45,123 nucleotides of DNA from Nocardia thailandica NBRC 100428 (GCF_000308795.1 NZ_BAGK01000124.1:1-45123), one strand, 5' to 3'; positions 24,587 through 35,457 are shown, numbered from the stretch's first letter. Made by a program: numbers and translations. Notes: generated by a model from the letters alone, not told the origin.

Positions 24587-25147
24587 TCATCGAGGCGGCA
24601 CCCGGTGAACCTGCGCCGGGGCGAGGCTCAGTGCGTCGGCGATGTCATCGGTCCAACGCAGGACGGCACCCCAGTCCCGGAGGTCGCCGTAGCGGGTGCC
24701 ACCGAGGAACCGGTAGACCGTGTGTGCGCGCCAGGACACTCCGGCGCGCTCGTAGCGCCCGGCGAAGGCGGTGTAGCCGCGGGGGCTCAGCTCGCGGAGG
24801 GTGGACCGGATCTCCGGCGGGACCCGATGGCCGACCCAGCGCCCGAGCGGGCCCCGCAGGGCCGGGCCCAGTCCCACGCTGAACAACCAGACGTCCTTGT
24901 GGCCGAGCGAATCGAGGTTGTGGCGGACGAAAGACGACGCCGCGGGGAGCAGCGCACGGTCGTGGACGGCGCTCCCGAGGATGACGGCGTCGATGCCGGT
25001 CAGGTCGGGTGGATGCTCGACATCGTGCAGTTCCGCCCGCGCGCCGCGGGCGAGCAGCTCCTCGGTGATGTATTCCGCTATCTCGCACGTGGAGCCCTGT
25101 GCGGTGGCATACAGAACGGCGATGCGGGGTTCGGGTGTGGAGGTCAT
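24587..25147 (-). CDS. flavodoxin-domain protein (HemG/menaquinone-dependent protoporphyrinogen oxidase-like)
   Basis: 186-residue FMN-binding flavodoxin-like protein. The N-terminal phosphate-binding loop reads YATAQGSTCEIAEYI (about 14-28). ILGSAVHDRALLPAASSFV and SVGLGP contain the usual isoalloxazine contacts, and a C-terminal extension rich in Trp and Arg (about 130-186) is typical of the HemG-like subgroup. Electron transfer is the likely role; protoporphyrinogen oxidation is only one option. It lies 110 nt after the DevS-like kinase with a DosR-box-like site in the gap, so it may have its own promoter. Homologous proteins often sit in DosR-type regulons (recalled). Confidence 0.8.
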   Translation of the reverse strand: MTSTPEPRIAVLYATAQGSTCEIAEYITEELLARGARAELHDVEHPPDLTGIDAVILGSAVHDRALLPAASSFVRHNLDSLGHKDVWLFSVGLGPALRGPLGRWVGHRVPPEIRSTLRELSPRGYTAFAGRYERAGVSWRAHTVYRFLGGTRYGDLRDWGAVLRWTDDIADALSLAPAQVHRVPPR

Positions 25148-25204
25148 GATCCATCCTGTTCCGCGACGGTTCCCGGGGATCAGGGCCGGTGTGCGATTGC
25201 GTGC

Positions 25205-25218
25205 GGGACCAAAGCCAC
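25205..25218. promoter_or_regulatory. DosR-box-like site upstream of the flavodoxin gene
   Basis: GGGAC-CAAA-GCCAC, centred about 64 nt upstream of the flavodoxin ATG at 25147. One half-site is perfect and the other keeps G and CC-like bases. Confidence 0.45.
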
Positions 25219-25257
25219 CGATCCGAGGGCCGCGCCGACTTCCTTCGGCAGGGCCGG

Positions 25258-27075
<1,818 letters not shown>

Positions 27076-27483
27076 TCACACGGAGACGTGCCGGTAACGG
27101 CCGGCGAGCAGGCAGACCGCGAGGCCGAGGACACCGAAGATCGGCTGCAGCCAATGGAAAGCGCCGATGATCAGCGGCTGGACGGCGACCCAGCCGATGA
27201 GCAGGATCCCGCTCACCCAGCCCGCCCGCACGCAGGCGTGGTCGCCGCGTATCGCCGTCACCGTGGTGACCGTCATCGGGGCGGCCACCACCAGCATCAG
27301 CAGCAGGCCGGCGACGGTCTGGCTGTGCAGGGGGAGACGGCCGGTGATGTCCGGGCCGAGGTCGGCGCCGCCGCCGATCAGGCCGATTGCGCCCGCGTAG
27401 GCCCAGAACGCGATGAAGCCTGCGGTTCCGGCCAGCGATGCCCGCGCGGCGCGATCGATCCGGCGTTGGTCGAGAGTGGACAT
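27076..27483 (-). CDS. small four-helix membrane protein
   Basis: Unrecognised 135-residue protein with about four hydrophobic stretches: GTAGFIAFWAYAGAIGLIGG, TVAGLLLMLVVAAPMTVTTV, WVSGILLIGWVAVQPLIIGA and FGVLGLAVCLLAGRY. It begins with a basic N-terminus (DQRRIDRAARASL). GGAG lies 8 nt before ATG 27483. It sits between the GNAT gene (23 nt away) and the kinase (75 nt away) in what looks like one transcript. A membrane role in redox stress is a guess from context only. Confidence 0.75.
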   Translation of the reverse strand: MSTLDQRRIDRAARASLAGTAGFIAFWAYAGAIGLIGGGADLGPDITGRLPLHSQTVAGLLLMLVVAAPMTVTTVTAIRGDHACVRAGWVSGILLIGWVAVQPLIIGAFHWLQPIFGVLGLAVCLLAGRYRHVSV

Positions 27484-27506
27484 GGGGGGACTCCGTTCGC
27501 AAGCGG

Positions 27507-28022
27507 TCAGAGGACGGCGTCGACGTAGGCGATGCCGTCCTGGCGCTGGGCGCTGATCGGGAAATCGGCCTCGATGAGCAGGCGCATCATCTTGGAGTTC
27601 GTGGGCAGGACCTCCGCGAGCAGGTGGCGGATGCCGTGCGCGCGGGCGGTGTCGGCCAGCCTGCGCAACAATGCGGTGGCGACCCCGTGCTCCTGGAACT
27701 TCCCCGCGACCACGACGGCCACCTCGGCCGCCTCGGTGCCGTCGAGGGCGATGTAGTTGGCCACGCCCACCAGCAGCTCGCCGTCGAACGCGCCGATCGA
27801 GGCGTGGGTCGTGTCGTTGCGGACCGCCGCCGCGGCGAGTTGACCGAGATCGCCGGGGAGTGGGAAGAAGAATCGGTTGCGGCGATCGCGATCGCTCATC
27901 GCGGTGTAGAGGCGGGCGACCGCCGCCGTGTCCTCGCCGGTCAGCGGACGACAGGTCAGGCCGAGCGCGGTCAGGGGATCCGGCGGGACGGTGCGCCGCG
28001 GGGGCGCCGGTTGGTGCAGCAT
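27507..28022 (-). CDS. GNAT-family N-acetyltransferase
   Basis: 171-residue GNAT protein. LTCRPLTGEDTAAVARLYTA opens the fold, EVAVVVAGKFQEHGVATALL (about 99-118) is motif A, with the Q/R-x2-G-x-A/G pyrophosphate-binding loop in altered form (QEHGVAT), and LLIEADF is the motif B end. It probably transfers an acetyl group from acetyl-CoA; target unknown. Linkage of GNAT domains to universal stress proteins is known in actinobacteria, and here it lies 15 nt after the USP gene, so it is probably cotranscribed with it. Confidence 0.85.
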   Translation of the reverse strand: MLHQPAPPRRTVPPDPLTALGLTCRPLTGEDTAAVARLYTAMSDRDRRNRFFFPLPGDLGQLAAAAVRNDTTHASIGAFDGELLVGVANYIALDGTEAAEVAVVVAGKFQEHGVATALLRRLADTARAHGIRHLLAEVLPTNSKMMRLLIEADFPISAQRQDGIAYVDAVL

Positions 28023-28037
28023 GACCGATTCTCTTTC

Positions 28038-28958
28038 TCAGGACGGGTGGACGATCATGACGGGGCAGTGCGCGTGCTGGACCAGGGCGTTGCCCGTCGA
28101 ACCGAGGAGCAGGCCGCGGAAACCGCCCCGGCCTCGATGACCGGCCACGAGCAGCTGCGCGAACTGTGACCACTCGACGAGGTGGTGGGCGGGTCCGTGC
28201 CGATAGATCCGGCGGCTGACCTGGACGTCCGGGTACTTCTCCTGCCAGCCGGCCAGCTGCTCGGCGAGCAGTTCCTCGGACTCGGTCACCGCGACCGGGT
28301 CGTCGAGCACATCGGGTACCCCTGCCACCTGCTCGAATCGCAGATCGGTCCAGCAGTGCAGCGCGATCAACGGAACCCCACGCAGCGAAGCCTCGGCGAA
28401 CGCGACCTCGGTCGCCGCCCGCCCCGGCTCGCTGCCGTCCACACCGACGACGACCGGCCCGGCGGTGCGGGCACCGTGCTCGCCCACGCCGCGGTCGCGG
28501 ACCACGGTGAGGACGCCGTGCGCGTGCGCGGTCACCGCCAGCAGGGTCGATCCGAGGTGGTCGAGGATGCCGCCGGCGCCACCTCCGCCGATGACGGTCA
28601 TGTGCGCGTACGCGGACTGCTCGACCAGCGCGTGGGCCGGGGATTCGTCGGTCTGCTCGATGTCCACGGTGAGTTCCGGGTCGATCTCGGTCACCAGCTT
28701 CCGTGCCGCGTCGAGGTAGGCGGTGGCGTGGGCCCGCATCGCGATCGTGACCGAGGGAACGAACAGGTCGAAGGGGCCGAAAACCGCTTGGCTCGCGGCG
28801 ACGTCGAGAGCGTGCAACAACCGGATCGGCCGCCTGCGCGCCGACGCGGTGTGGGCTGCCCAGCGAACGGCTTCGCGGCCGTGACGGGAGCCGTCGACGC
28901 CGACCAGGATCGGCGCCGACACCAGATCGGCGCGGTCGTGTGGAGACGATGCGTTCAT
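28038..28958 (-). CDS. universal stress protein, two tandem Usp domains (copy 1)
   Basis: 306-residue protein with Usp domains at about 17-160 and 170-306. Each begins with the strand and loop ILVGVDGS or VVVGVDGS, and ends with the nucleotide loop of ATP-binding type ([40 protein letters not shown]). It resembles Rv2005c/Rv2623-type stress proteins of the mycobacterial DosR regulon. The start is ATG 28958. DosR-box-like sequence lies 81-95 nt upstream. First gene of a minus-strand run USP-GNAT-membrane protein-devS. Confidence 0.9.
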   Translation of the reverse strand: MNASSPHDRADLVSAPILVGVDGSRHGREAVRWAAHTASARRRPIRLLHALDVAASQAVFGPFDLFVPSVTIAMRAHATAYLDAARKLVTEIDPELTVDIEQTDESPAHALVEQSAYAHMTVIGGGGAGGILDHLGSTLLAVTAHAHGVLTVVRDRGVGEHGARTAGPVVVGVDGSEPGRAATEVAFAEASLRGVPLIALHCWTDLRFEQVAGVPDVLDDPVAVTESEELLAEQLAGWQEKYPDVQVSRRIYRHGPAHHLVEWSQFAQLLVAGHRGRGGFRGLLLGSTGNALVQHAHCPVMIVHPS

Positions 28959-29038
28959 GGGTGACCTTTCCTCTGCGCTGTGTCCACAGTGCGGCACCGG
29001 CCCGGCCGCGAAGCAGAGCCGCAGGACCCGATCCGGCG

Positions 29039-29052
29039 AGGACTTCGGACCC
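29039..29052. promoter_or_regulatory. DosR-box-like site facing the USP gene
   Basis: AGGAC-TTCG-GACCC, 81 nt upstream of the USP start at 28958. Two half-site bases depart from the palindrome GGGAC-N4-GTCCC. Confidence 0.45.
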
Positions 29053-29081
29053 CGGTCGCCTGCGCGGCTCACCCGCCGCAG

Positions 29082-29095
29082 AGGACCGAAGTCCC
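29082..29095. promoter_or_regulatory. DosR-box-like site facing the alcohol dehydrogenase gene
   Basis: On the minus strand GGGAC-TTCG-GTCCT, nine of ten half-site bases matching. It lies 81 nt upstream of the dehydrogenase start at 29177, mirroring the distance of the neighbouring box from the USP gene. Confidence 0.55.
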
Positions 29096-29176
29096 GGACA
29101 CACCGGGCGATGGTCCCGTGACCGGTGGCCCTCCGGCTGCCAGGCTGGTGGGAACGACGAACGACGGAGGCACGAC

Positions 29177-30174
29177 ATGCGGGTGTGGCGGGTGGAACGT
29201 CCCGGTCCTGTCGCGAGCGGGCCGATGCGGTGGACGACCGCCCCGCGTCCCGACCCGGGCGCGGGGGAACTGCTGGTACGGGTGCTGGCCTGCGGGGTGT
29301 GCCGGACGGACCTGCACGTCGCGGAGGGGGATCTGCCGGTGCACCGGCCGGGGGTGACGCCCGGGCACGAGGTGGTCGCCGAGGTGGTGGGAACCGGGGA
29401 CGGCGCCCGGGGTTTCACGATCGGGGACCGCGTGGGGATCGCCTGGCTGCGCCACACCTGCGGGCGTTGCCGGTTCTGCCTGCGCGGCGCGGAGAACCTG
29501 TGCCCGGACTCGCGCTACACCGGCTGGGACGCCGACGGCGGCTATGCCGAATTCGCCACCGTCCCCGCGGACTTCGCGCTGCCGCTGCCGAGCGGATATC
29601 GCGACGAGGAACTGGCGCCGCTGCTGTGCGCGGGCGTCATCGGCTATCACGCGCTGCTGTGTGCCGCGCTGCCCGCGGGCGGCGCGCTCGGCATCTACGG
29701 CTTCGGCGGCAGCGCCCATCTGACCGCCCAGGTCGCGCTCGCGCGCGGTGCGCGAGTCCACGTGATGACGCGGGGCGCGGCCGCGCGGGAGCTGGCGACC
29801 GGGCTCGGGGCGTCCTCGGTGCAGGGCGCCGCGGACAGCCCGCCCGAACCCCTGGACGCGGCGATCCTGTTCGCGCCCGCCGGCGAGCTGGTGCCCGTCG
29901 CCCTGGAGGCCCTGGACGCCGGGGCGACGCTGGCGGTCGCCGGAATCCACCTCAGCGACATCCCGCCGCTGAACTATCAGCGGCACCTGTTCCGCGAACG
30001 CGCGCTGCGCAGCGTCACCTCCAACACCCGCGACCAGGCCAGGGAGTTCCTCGCCGAGGCCGAGCGGCACCGGCTGTCGGTGACCACCCACCGCTACCCC
30101 TCGACGGCGCGGACCGGGCACTGGCCGATCTGGCCGAGGGCCGATTCGACGGCGCGGCGGTGCTGGTGCCGTGA
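29177..30174 (+). pseudogene. zinc-dependent alcohol dehydrogenase, frameshifted near the 3' end
   Basis: Medium-chain zinc dehydrogenase. It has catalytic-zinc ligands C42 (ACGVCRTD) and H64-E65 (PGHEVV), structural-zinc cysteines C95, C98, C101 and C109 ([16 protein letters not shown]), and a cofactor loop [17 protein letters not shown]. The frame from ATG 29177 is normal up to VTTHRYP, where the C-run at 30096-30100 is one base short. Beyond it the family-typical end [20 protein letters not shown] lies in the next frame, stopping at 30174. In the sequence as given the protein instead reads through to 30427, antisense to the next USP gene. One extra C would restore a protein of about 330 residues, so a sequencing or assembly error is a real alternative to true decay. 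A DosR-like box lies upstream. Confidence 0.8.
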
Positions 30175-30207
30175 GGCGCTCGGCGGCGTCCCACGGCACC
30201 GGGGTGA

Positions 30208-31071
30208 TCAGTCCCGCGTGCGCGGCCGGACGATGATCAGCGGGCATTCGGCGCCGTGCAACACCGCCTGGGACACCGAGCCCAACGCCATCCCGGTGAA
30301 GCCGCCGCGTCCGTGGCTGCCGACCACGATCAGCCTCGCCCCGATCCCCGCGTCGAGCAGGGCGCGGGCCGGCTTGTCCTCGATCGCGATCCGGCGGACG
30401 TCCACCTCGGGGTACTTCTCGCCGTAGCCGGCGAGGTTCTCCGAGAGCAGTGTGTCGGCCTCGGTCTGCATCGTGCTGCGCGGTTCGTACCGGTAGAACT
30501 CCGACCAGGCGTGAACCGCGACGAGCGGCGCCGCGCGCCGGGCGGCCTCGTCGAAGGCGACGGCGACGGCCTCGGCGCTGCAGGCCGACCCGTCCACTCC
30601 GACGACCACCGGTCCGTCGGCGGCGTAGGGATGTTCGGGGACGATCGCGACCGGGCATCCGGCGTGGCGGGCCAGGGAGGTGCTGACCGAGCCGAGCAGG
30701 GTGCGGCGGAAGGCGCCCATGCCGCGCGAGCCGACCACGAGCAGCCGGGCGCCGTCGCTGTGCCTGCGCAGCACCGGAACCGCCGGGCCCTCGGCGAGCG
30801 TGGTGTGCACGGTGGTCGCTGTGAGGGTCGCGGCGTCGGAGGCCGCGTCGGCGAGGATGGCGCGGCCGTCGCGGATCAGCGCGTCATGGTCCCAGTACGG
30901 CTGCGACAGCGCGGGGCTGTAGTCGATGGGGATGTCGACGACGAACACCAGCTCCAGCGGTGCCTGGTGTTCGGCGGCGTACTCCGCCGCCCAGCGCAGC
31001 GCGGTGGCCGCCTGCTCGGAGCCGTCGACCCCGACGACGACCGGTGCCTCGGTGTGCGTGTGTTCGGACAT
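30208..31071 (-). CDS. universal stress protein, two tandem Usp domains (copy 2)
   Basis: 287 residues. Domain 1 starts [20 protein letters not shown] and ends [20 protein letters not shown]; domain 2 starts [15 protein letters not shown] and ends [20 protein letters not shown]. Both keep the G-x2-G-x9-G-S/T ATP-binding pattern. The start is ATG 31071 ([10 protein letters not shown]); the frame remains open to 32211 through the CHAD gene and is not coding there. A DosR-box-like site lies 83 nt upstream. Divergent from the CHAD gene. Probably an ATP-binding stress regulator active in low oxygen, by analogy with Rv2623. Confidence 0.9.
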   Translation of the reverse strand: MSEHTHTEAPVVVGVDGSEQAATALRWAAEYAAEHQAPLELVFVVDIPIDYSPALSQPYWDHDALIRDGRAILADAASDAATLTATTVHTTLAEGPAVPVLRRHSDGARLLVVGSRGMGAFRRTLLGSVSTSLARHAGCPVAIVPEHPYAADGPVVVGVDGSACSAEAVAVAFDEAARRAAPLVAVHAWSEFYRYEPRSTMQTEADTLLSENLAGYGEKYPEVDVRRIAIEDKPARALLDAGIGARLIVVGSHGRGGFTGMALGSVSQAVLHGAECPLIIVRPRTRD

Positions 31072-31153
31072 GGTCTGGCCTTTCTCCTGGGCTTTGTCCC
31101 ACTGTGCGCCGGACGGCCCGGCCGCCGGCAGTGCCGCAGTGCCCCGATGGGAT

Positions 31154-31167
31154 GGGCCGGAAGTCGC
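31154..31167. promoter_or_regulatory. DosR-box-like site upstream of USP copy 2
   Basis: On the minus strand GCGAC-TTCC-GGCCC, 83 nt upstream of the USP start at 31071. It could also serve the divergent CHAD gene, about 106 nt away. Confidence 0.45.
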
Positions 31168-31272
31168 TGCCGGGTGCGCCGTTCGGCGCTGCACGCGCAG
31201 CCCGATGGCCCTGGTCGGCGCCGCCGACCCGGAGCAGGGTGAAGGGCACAGACATCGTTCGAGGAGGCCCTG

Positions 31273-32220
31273 ATGAGCGCAGACACCGACACCGCCGACC
31301 GGCTCACCGTCGCGACGCCGCCACCGAGCCACCTGCTGCTGGCGGACTATCTGGATGCCCAGCGCGCGGTCCTGCTGGCCGCGCCGATCACGGCCGACCT
31401 CGCGGACCCCGCCACCGTCCACGAGCCGGTGGTCGCCGCCCGCCGGGCGCGCAGCGCCCTGAGCGCGCACCGGCCCGTGGTCCGCAAGCAGTCGGAGGTG
31501 CGCAGGCTCATCGAGGAACTGCGCTGGTTCGGCATCAGCCTGGGAGCCGCGGCCGAGCTGCGGGAACAGTCCGCGCGGTTGCACGCGGCGGTGGACGGGC
31601 TCCGCCCCCGGTACCTGCGCGGGCCGGTCCGCGAACGGCTCGACACCTACTTCGCCGCCCGCGTCCAGCCGGCCTGGGCGGCGGCGACCGAGCTGCTCGC
31701 CGCGCCCCGCTACCACACGATGCTCGAAGACCTCACCGCTGAGGAGGGGCTGCTCCGGGCCGGTGTCGTTCCGGGACTCGACGGTGTCGACCAGGCCCGG
31801 GTGCTGGGCGAGCTGCTCGAACGGGTGCGCAGGCGGATGCGCGCGGTGCAGACGGGGCGCGACGAGGACGGGATCGACGCCGCCACGCACGCGCTGCGCA
31901 AGGCGGTGCGGCGGACCCGCTTCTATCTCGAATCGGTGCACGACCTCGCCCCCACGCGCAGCACCGCCGCGGTGGACGGCCTGCGCGCGCTGCAGGACCT
32001 GCTCGGCGAGCACCAGGACGCCGCGGTCGCCAAGCACCATCTGATCCAGCTGACCAGGGAAGCCGAGAGCGCGGGCGAGTCGACGTTCACCTACGGCCTG
32101 CTGCTGCAGCGCGAGATCGACCGCGCCGCCTGCTGCGCCCAGGCGCTGCCCGCCACCTATTGGCAGTCGCTGCGCGCGGTGCGCGTGATGGCCGACGTGC
32201 ACGACGTGCACGACGGGTGA
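31273..32220 (+). CDS. CHAD-domain protein
   Basis: 315-residue alpha-helical protein with the conserved-histidine CHAD fold, which binds inorganic polyphosphate. An N-terminal repeat has VVAARRARSALSAHRPVV, and a C-terminal one has THALRKAVRRTRFYLESV and LQDLLGEHQDAAVAKHHL, with the surface Arg/Lys/His clusters typical of the family. There is no CYTH triphosphatase domain. Polyphosphate is a stress and energy reserve, consistent with the hypoxia island. The start is ATG 31273 after GAGGAGG. It converges with devR across a strong terminator. Confidence 0.88.
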   Translation: MSADTDTADRLTVATPPPSHLLLADYLDAQRAVLLAAPITADLADPATVHEPVVAARRARSALSAHRPVVRKQSEVRRLIEELRWFGISLGAAAELREQSARLHAAVDGLRPRYLRGPVRERLDTYFAARVQPAWAAATELLAAPRYHTMLEDLTAEEGLLRAGVVPGLDGVDQARVLGELLERVRRRMRAVQTGRDEDGIDAATHALRKAVRRTRFYLESVHDLAPTRSTAAVDGLRALQDLLGEHQDAAVAKHHLIQLTREAESAGESTFTYGLLLQREIDRAACCAQALPATYWQSLRAVRVMADVHDVHDG

Positions 32221-32223
32221 CGC

Positions 32224-32260
32224 GCGAAAGGCCCGGTCGACGAGGGACCGGGCCTTTCGC
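32224..32260. terminator. bidirectional terminator between the CHAD gene and devR
   Basis: GCGAAAGGCCCGGTC (32224-32238) and GACCGGGCCTTTCGC (32246-32260) form a perfect 15-bp stem (16 with the flanking C-G pair) with a 7-nt loop. The AAA/TTT at the stem base gives a short T-run on both strands. It lies 3 nt after the CHAD stop and 8 nt from the devR stop. Confidence 0.9.
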
Positions 32261-32268
32261 GGCGCGGG

Positions 32269-32913
32269 TCAGCGGCGTGGCGGCCTGCCCAGTTCGGCGG
32301 CCAGGACAGCGGCCTGCGTCCGCCGTTCCACACCGAGTTTGGTCAGCAGCCGCGAGACGTAGTTCTTGATCGTCTTCTCCGCAAGGAACATCCGGGCCGC
32401 GATCTGGCGATTGGTGAGCCCCTCGCCGAGCAGGGCGAGCAGGGTGCGTTCCTGCTCGGTCAGGCCGGCGAGGGGACCGGTCTGCTCGGCGGCCTCGGAC
32501 CGCAGTTTGGCCATGAGCGCGGCGGCGGCGCGATTGTCCAGCAGGGACTTGCCCTGACCCACCTCGCGGACGGCCTGGACGAGCTCCAGGCTGCGGATGT
32601 CCTTGACGACGTAGCCGCTCGCGCCGGCGAGGATGGCGTCGAGCATGGCCTGCTCGTCGGTGAACGAGGTCAGGATCAGGCACTTCAGGCCGGAATCGGC
32701 CGAGAGCAGGTCGCGGCACAGCTCGATGCCGTTGCCGTCGGGGAGCCGGACGTCGAGTACCGCGACGTCCGGGCGCAGCGCCGGGATGCGGGCCAGGGCG
32801 TGCGCGCACGAGTCCGCGTCGCCGATCACCTCCAGATCGGGCTCGCCCGCGAGCAGATCGGCGATGCCCCGGCGCACGATCTCGTGGTCGTCGACCAGGA
32901 AAACGGTGGTCAT
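32269..32913 (-). CDS. devR: DevR/DosR-type NarL-family response regulator
   Basis: 214-residue response regulator following M. tuberculosis DosR closely: [18 protein letters not shown], phospho-acceptor D54 in [22 protein letters not shown] and K positions in [10 protein letters not shown] and [21 protein letters not shown], then the LuxR-type helix-turn-helix [20 protein letters not shown], followed by [18 protein letters not shown]. It should bind GGGAC-N4-GTCCC-like sites, several of which occur in this window. Its ATG overlaps the stop of the flavodoxin gene (ATGA), so both are one transcript. The partner kinase gene devS is 5.3 kb upstream, not adjacent as in mycobacteria. Confidence 0.95.
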   Translation of the reverse strand: MTTVFLVDDHEIVRRGIADLLAGEPDLEVIGDADSCAHALARIPALRPDVAVLDVRLPDGNGIELCRDLLSADSGLKCLILTSFTDEQAMLDAILAGASGYVVKDIRSLELVQAVREVGQGKSLLDNRAAAALMAKLRSEAAEQTGPLAGLTEQERTLLALLGEGLTNRQIAARMFLAEKTIKNYVSRLLTKLGVERRTQAAVLAAELGRPPRR

Positions 32914-33470
32914 GACCGCCCTCCGCTCGATCCGGTGCCCCGCTGCATGATCCCGCGTGGCGCGGGAGCGGCGCCGAGCGACTCCCCCCAGGAGACCGCG
33001 CGGGCGAGCTCGCCCGCGGTGAGCGGCCCCTCGACGTCCTCCACCGTGAAGTCCTGCGGCGGGCAGGCCGGCCGATAGCCGAGGTGGCGCTGGCGCTTGG
33101 CGATCCCGTGCGCCGCCGATCCGGGCAGCAGGCGTGGATGGGCGGCCTTGGTCCCGAACGCCGCCGCGAGGGGCGATCCGGCGACCGGCAGGGCGGCGTC
33201 GAGCCACTCGCGGACACCGAGATCGAGGTCTGCGCCCTCGGCGATCCGCGCCCGGGTGGCCCCGTCACGGCGGGTCGAGGGTCTGCTGAGCCCGAAGGCG
33301 TGGGTGGGTCCGCCGACGACCAGCAGATCGACGTCGGGCGCCGGCCTGCCCGCGGCCGTGGCCACCGGGCACAGCTCCACCTCGAAGCGGTCCCGCAGAC
33401 CCTCCGCGACCGCCCGCGCGACCGCCTCGGTGTTGCCGAACAGTGATTCGTAGACGACGAGTGCTCGCAT
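32910..33470 (-). CDS. flavodoxin-like protein cotranscribed with devR
   Basis: 186-residue protein with a flavodoxin N-terminal half: [20 protein letters not shown] (FMN phosphate loop S-x-F-G-N-T, about 3-22) and [20 protein letters not shown]. The second half is less conserved, with [20 protein letters not shown] resembling a short redox-partner tail. ATG 33470. Its stop overlaps the devR start by 4 nt. A flavodoxin as the leading gene of the devR transcript is unlike M. tuberculosis, where a USP gene holds that place. It could transmit redox state or act as electron carrier. Confidence 0.85.
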   Translation of the reverse strand: MRALVVYESLFGNTEAVARAVAEGLRDRFEVELCPVATAAGRPAPDVDLLVVGGPTHAFGLSRPSTRRDGATRARIAEGADLDLGVREWLDAALPVAGSPLAAAFGTKAAHPRLLPGSAAHGIAKRQRHLGYRPACPPQDFTVEDVEGPLTAGELARAVSWGESLGAAPAPRGIMQRGTGSSGGRS

Positions 33471-33563
33471 GATGGACTGCCTTCCGATCGGGCAGGCGAT
33501 CCGGGGTGATGCGCCTGGTGACACCCTGCTCCCAGCCTGGTCCGCCCACCGGGCGGCGGATCA

Positions 33564-33577
33564 GTGCCTTTGGTCCC
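33564..33577. promoter_or_regulatory. DosR-box-like site upstream of flavodoxin-devR
   Basis: On the minus strand GGGAC-CAAA-GGCAC, 94 nt upstream of the flavodoxin ATG at 33470. Half-site one is perfect. It would allow autoregulation of devR. Confidence 0.5.
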
Positions 33578-33598
33578 CGATGGCAGGGACCCGCGACA

Positions 33599-33630
33599 CG
33601 ATCCGGGGACGTTCGGCTGTCCCCGGATCG
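33599..33630. promoter_or_regulatory. 12-bp-arm inverted repeat containing a DosR-box-like core, upstream of SulP
   Basis: CGATCCGGGGAC and GTCCCCGGATCG flank GTTCGGCT. The left arm runs into GGGAC-GTTC-GGCTG (33606-33619), a DosR-box-like sequence, and the opposite arm gives GGGAC on the other strand, so two boxes may be interlocked. It ends 26 nt before the SulP start. A hairpin in the leader is an alternative. Confidence 0.55.
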
Positions 33631-33655
33631 GGCACGGGCGGTCCATCCTGGGACG

Positions 33656-35368
33656 GTGACGGTGCGCGTGCTGCCGGGGCTCCGGCAATTCGAGGGCTAT
33701 CAGCGGGCCTGGCTGCGGTCGGACGTGGTCGCGGGGGTGACGGTCGCCGCCTACCTCGTGCCCCAGGTCATGGCATACGCGACCGTGGCCGGCCTGCCGC
33801 CGGTGACCGGGCTGTGGGCGTGCCTGGCGCCGCTGGCGGTCTACGCGCTGCTGGCCACCTCCCGGCAGCTCTCGGTCGGTCCCGAATCGACCACCGCCCT
33901 GCTGACCGCGGTCGCCCTCGGCCCGCTCGCCGCCGGAGACCCGGACCGCTACGCCGCCCTCGCCGCGATGCTCGCCCTGCTCGTCGGCGGGCTCTGTCTG
34001 CTCGGCGCGCTCGCCCGGCTGGGGGTGCTCGCCGATCTGCTGTCGCGTCCGGTGCTGGTCGGCTATCTGGCGGGCACGGCCGGGCTGATGATCATCGGGC
34101 AGCTCGGCCGCGTCACCGGCGTCCCGGTCGAGGGCGATTCCGTGCCGGAACAGCTGCGGTCCTTCCTCGCGAACCTGGGCTCCTGGCATCCGGCCACCGC
34201 GGTGCTCGCGGCCTCGGTGCTCGGGGTGCTGCTCGCGCTGGCCCGGTGGGCGCCGCGGGCGCCGGGGCCCCTGCTGGCGGTCCTCGCCGCCACGGCCGCG
34301 GTCACCGTCCTGTCGCTGCAGGGCTACGGGATAGCGGTGGTCGGCGAGGTGCCCGCGGGCCTGCCGGTGCCCGCCGTCCCGACCGCGCCCGCCGCCGACG
34401 TCGTGGCGCTGCTGCTGCCCGCGGTGGGGATCGCCCTGGTCGGCTTCTCCGACAACGCGCTGACCGGCCGCGCCTTCGCGGCCCGCCACGGCGCCCACGT
34501 CGAGACCAACACCGAGCTGGCCGCGCTCGGCGCCACCAACGTCGCGTCGGCGCTCACCCACGGCTTCCCGGTCAGCTGCAGCGGCAGCCGCACCGGGATC
34601 GCCGACCTGATGGGCGCGCGCACCCAGCTCTACGCGCTGGTCACCCTGGTCACCGTCCTGATCGTGCTGTTCGGGGCGAGCGGCGTGCTGGCCGACTTCC
34701 CGCTCGCGGCTCTCGGCGCCCTGGTCGTCTACGCGGCCCTGCGTCTCATCGATGTCGCCGAGTTCCGGCGGATCGCGCGGTTCCGGCGCAGCGAGCTGGT
34801 CCTCGCGGTCGCGACGGTGGCGGCCGTGCTGGGATTCGGCGTCCTCTACGGTGTGCTCGCCGCGGTCGCGCTCTCGGTGCTCGACCTGCTGCGCCGGGTC
34901 GCCCGCGCCCACGACGCGGTGCTCGGCTTCGTGCCCGGGCTCGCGGGCATGCACGACGTGGACGACTATCCCGCGGCGAAACCCGTTCCCGGACTGGTGA
35001 TCTACCGCTACGACGCGCCGCTGTGCTTCGCCAACGCGGAGGACTTCCGGCGCCGCGCGCTCGACGCGGTGCGCTGGTCGGCCGACCACGGCGGGGAGCC
35101 GGTGCGCTGGTTCGTACTCAACGCCGAAGCCAATGTCGAGGTCGACCTGACCGCGCTCGACGCGGTCGAACAGGTCCGCGCCGAGCTGGCGGCCCGGGGC
35201 ATCGTCTTCGCCATGGCGCGGGTCAAGAACGACCTGCGGGACGACCTGGACGCCTCCGGCCTCACCGAACGGATCGGCGCGGACCGGCTGTATCCGACCT
35301 TGCCGACCGCGATCGCGGCCTACCGCGCGGACCGGGAGAGGGGGCCGATGGACCCATCGGGTGGATGA
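33656..35368 (+). CDS. SulP/SLC26-family anion transporter with C-terminal STAS domain
   Basis: 570-residue transporter. It has the family start LRSDVVAGVTVAAYLVPQVM and YATVAGLPPVTGLW (first helices), about 12-14 membrane segments to residue 420, then SGSRTGIADLMGARTQLYAL. A cytoplasmic STAS domain (about 440-555) contains LVIYRYDAPLCFANAEDFRR and DLTALDAVEQVRAELAARGI. It may carry sulfate, bicarbonate or nitrate-like anions; M. tuberculosis has a SulP gene (Rv1739c) beside the DosR-controlled Rv1733c-Rv1738 block (recalled). The start is a GTG at 33656; another GTG at 33662 is equally possible. The frame is open to 33506 but that part is promoter DNA. Confidence 0.9.
   Translation: MTVRVLPGLRQFEGYQRAWLRSDVVAGVTVAAYLVPQVMAYATVAGLPPVTGLWACLAPLAVYALLATSRQLSVGPESTTALLTAVALGPLAAGDPDRYAALAAMLALLVGGLCLLGALARLGVLADLLSRPVLVGYLAGTAGLMIIGQLGRVTGVPVEGDSVPEQLRSFLANLGSWHPATAVLAASVLGVLLALARWAPRAPGPLLAVLAATAAVTVLSLQGYGIAVVGEVPAGLPVPAVPTAPAADVVALLLPAVGIALVGFSDNALTGRAFAARHGAHVETNTELAALGATNVASALTHGFPVSCSGSRTGIADLMGARTQLYALVTLVTVLIVLFGASGVLADFPLAALGALVVYAALRLIDVAEFRRIARFRRSELVLAVATVAAVLGFGVLYGVLAAVALSVLDLLRRVARAHDAVLGFVPGLAGMHDVDDYPAAKPVPGLVIYRYDAPLCFANAEDFRRRALDAVRWSADHGGEPVRWFVLNAEANVEVDLTALDAVEQVRAELAARGIVFAMARVKNDLRDDLDASGLTERIGADRLYPTLPTAIAAYRADRERGPMDPSGG
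35342..35355. promoter_or_regulatory. weak DosR-box-like site upstream of USP copy 3
   Basis: On the minus strand GGGTC-CATC-GGCCC, inside the last codons of SulP and 103 nt upstream of the USP ATG at 35458. One half-site base is off on each side. Confidence 0.3.
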
Positions 35369-35457
35369 CCTCGGACCCTGGGTAACCGCCGGGGCGGCGG
35401 CCATGCTCGAAGGAGACCATCGCGGCGCCGCCGCGCGAGGACGGAAGGGACCCGACC

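Noticed and set aside
31072..31100. TGGGACAAAGCCC as a DosR box upstream of USP copy 2
   Set aside because: Spacing between GGGAC and GCCC is three bases; the site at 31154 fits better.
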